A stretch of 6,186 nt of DNA from Verrucomicrobiota bacterium (lineage in GTDB: Bacteria > Verrucomicrobiota > Verrucomicrobiia > Limisphaerales > UBA11358), in the NCBI GenBank assembly GCA_021323835.1, contig JAJPKI010000264.1, positions 1 through 6,186 on the forward strand, in the 5' to 3' direction. Below the pieces are notes generated by a model. That model was not told the DNA's origin, searched no databases, and saw nothing but the letters and a program-made list of their open reading frames with translations. Position 1 is the stretch's first letter. Each line of letters starts with the position of its first letter. Position numbers and translations under genes: made by a program. Positions 5,477-6,186 of the stretch are shown one piece after another.

Positions 5477-5986
5477 TCATCCGCGATAAATAATCATCAA
5501 ACCGTAATCATTCAAAATCTTTTGCGTCTGCACGTCAAAATGATCGAACGAAAAAGCATGGATGCTGATGATGTTTGGTTCCCCGATTTGCGCGAGGATT
5601 TTCGTCACCATTTCATCGAATTTATCGTGGCCGGATTCGATGCATTTGTCATGGCGCATTGTCTTGATGCGAATCTGTTTGTCCGCGCCTTTGGCCACGG
5701 CATCGAGCGGCACGGCGGATTTTTTAATGAGACTTTCGCCGGGCGTGCTGCGCACCGGCACTTTGAGATGTTTTTCGATTTTTGCGGCGGCGGAAGCATT
5801 GATGGCGCTGGGCGCAAGTCGCGGCGCATCGGCAGTTTCCGCTGGCGCAGCTGGCGCCGCTGTCGCGGGCTGTTCGGGAATGGTAATGGCTTCGCCGCAT
5901 GTGGGGCAGGGGATTTCTGAACCGGCGCCGTCGGCATCCACCGATAATTCCTGTTCGCAATGCGGGCAATTAAAAATGATTTCCAT
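5477..5986 (-). CDS. Zinc-ribbon protein of unknown function with conserved-looking C-terminal domain
   Basis: This 169-residue protein has three parts. Residues 1-38 form a zinc ribbon (C7-P-H-C10 and C27-P-T-C30). Residues 39-68 are a flexible Ala/Pro linker. Residues 69-169 hold a compact C-terminal part, the core (103-169) reading IRIKTMRHDKCIESGHDKFDEM..., then a helix and strand (IISIHAFSF) and a final DYGLMIIYRG. That core has a strand-helix-strand-helix-strand look, with possible metal or redox residues H112, C115, H120 and H149. I recognise no named family for it. No signal peptide or membrane segment is visible, so it should be cytosolic. It is first in the minus-strand run leading to the BamD-like and LptE genes, with a 78-base gap after it; shared transcription is possible but a functional link is not shown. 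The ATG at 5986 is the only sensible start because the ribbon begins at residue 4. Confidence 0.75.
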   Translation of the reverse strand: MEIIFNCPHCEQELSVDADGAGSEIPCPTCGEAITIPEQPATAAPAAPAETADAPRLAPSAINASAAAKIEKHLKVPVRSTPGESLIKKSAVPLDAVAKGADKQIRIKTMRHDKCIESGHDKFDEMVTKILAQIGEPNIISIHAFSFDHFDVQTQKILNDYGLMIIYRG

Positions 5987-6083
5987 ACGAACAATTGGCC
6001 TGTTGGGTCAACCTTAACGCCGTCACGACGCGGAAACCAGTAAAATTTCCGAAGAATTTTTGAGCGGCAATCGAAACGAAAAA

Positions 6084-6161
6084 TGGTCGGGGCGGTGAGA
6101 TTTGAACTCACGACCTCTTGGACCCGAACCAAGCGCGCTAGCCAGGCTACGCTACGCCCCG
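6084..6161 (-). tRNA. tRNA-Pro, anticodon CGG
   Basis: Read on the minus strand from 6161 the sequence folds as a full cloverleaf of 78 bases including CCA. The acceptor CGGGGCG pairs with CGCCCCG. The D arm is GCGT...GCGC with an AGCCTGGCTA loop, the anticodon stem is CTTGG/CCAAG around the loop TTCGGGT, and the T stem is GTGAG/CTCAC around TTCAAAT. The discriminator is A, and CCA is encoded. The anticodon is CGG, reading the proline codon CCG, and position 37 is G, as expected for proline tRNAs. Five Ts follow the CCA directly and may help to end the transcript. The promoter is not identifiable in the 25 bases left before the window edge. Confidence 0.95.
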
Positions 6162-6186
6162 AACCATGAGCCGAACAGTTTGCCAC

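Noticed and set aside
6041..6062. AAAATT / AATTTT hairpin between the tRNA and the zinc-ribbon gene
   Set aside because: A six-pair stem made only of A and T is weak and expected by chance in AT-rich spacer.
5605..6186. Minus-strand open frame of 193 codons running through the tRNA
   Set aside because: It translates the tRNA-Pro and a second frame of the zinc-ribbon gene; the peptide over the tRNA (VAWLARLVRVQEVVSSNLTAP-type) is a known artefact of tRNA genes.
6062..6186. tRNA-Pro as an attachment site of an integrated element
   Set aside because: No integrase gene and no duplicated tRNA 3' end is visible in the window, and the neighbouring genes are housekeeping envelope genes.
1..6186. 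CRISPR array, insertion sequence or toxin-antitoxin or defence module
   Set aside because: There are no regularly spaced long direct repeats, no transposase or nuclease motifs and no terminal inverted repeats around genes. The kinase lacks neighbours typical of defence islands.

Overview
The window looks like ordinary chromosomal DNA from a diderm (outer-membrane) bacterium. LptE and BamD-like genes sit side by side, which implies a lipopolysaccharide-type outer membrane with a BAM machine. Two other proteins, a Ser/Thr kinase and an unknown protein, start with the same generic CxxC...CxxC zinc ribbon, a module common in the Planctomycetes-Verrucomicrobia group. Shine-Dalgarno sequences are nearly absent. 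Together these suggest a member of the PVC superphylum, most likely Verrucomicrobiota. This assignment is inferred from gene style and was not tested by a search.

Layout. (1) Bases 1-2099, plus strand: a tight three-gene operon. It holds the 3' end of a VTC-domain (polyphosphate-polymerase-like) protein, a DUF4956 membrane protein that overlaps it by 4 bp, and a HlyD-type membrane-fusion/adaptor protein that starts 3 bp further on. (2) Bases 2100-2269: an intergenic stretch between converging genes with two separate inverted-repeat structures, one a nested GC-rich palindrome and one built from 7-base tandem repeats. (3) Bases 2270-2809, minus strand: a 40-codon small gene, a strong rho-independent terminator, and just beyond it a 111-codon gene that carries the only good ribosome binding site in the window. 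(4) Bases 2891-3898, plus strand: a complete Hanks-type Ser/Thr kinase with an N-terminal zinc ribbon and no membrane segment. (5) Bases 3901-5986, minus strand: a run reading zinc-ribbon protein of unknown function, then BamD-like TPR protein, then LptE lipoprotein, converging on the kinase with a 2-bp gap. (6) Bases 6084-6161, minus strand: a complete tRNA-Pro(CGG) with encoded CCA, upstream of that run.

How they work together. The VTC/DUF4956/HlyD cluster is a plausible envelope system that makes an anionic phosphate polymer at the inner membrane and may pass a product outward. The substrate and the outer-membrane partner are not visible here. BamD and LptE are outer-membrane biogenesis parts (beta-barrel assembly and lipopolysaccharide insertion) and are probably co-transcribed. 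I see no phage, transposon, CRISPR or defence genes. The least explained parts are the 40-codon gene with its terminator and downstream gene (2270-2821), the intergenic repeats, and the C-terminal domain of the zinc-ribbon protein.
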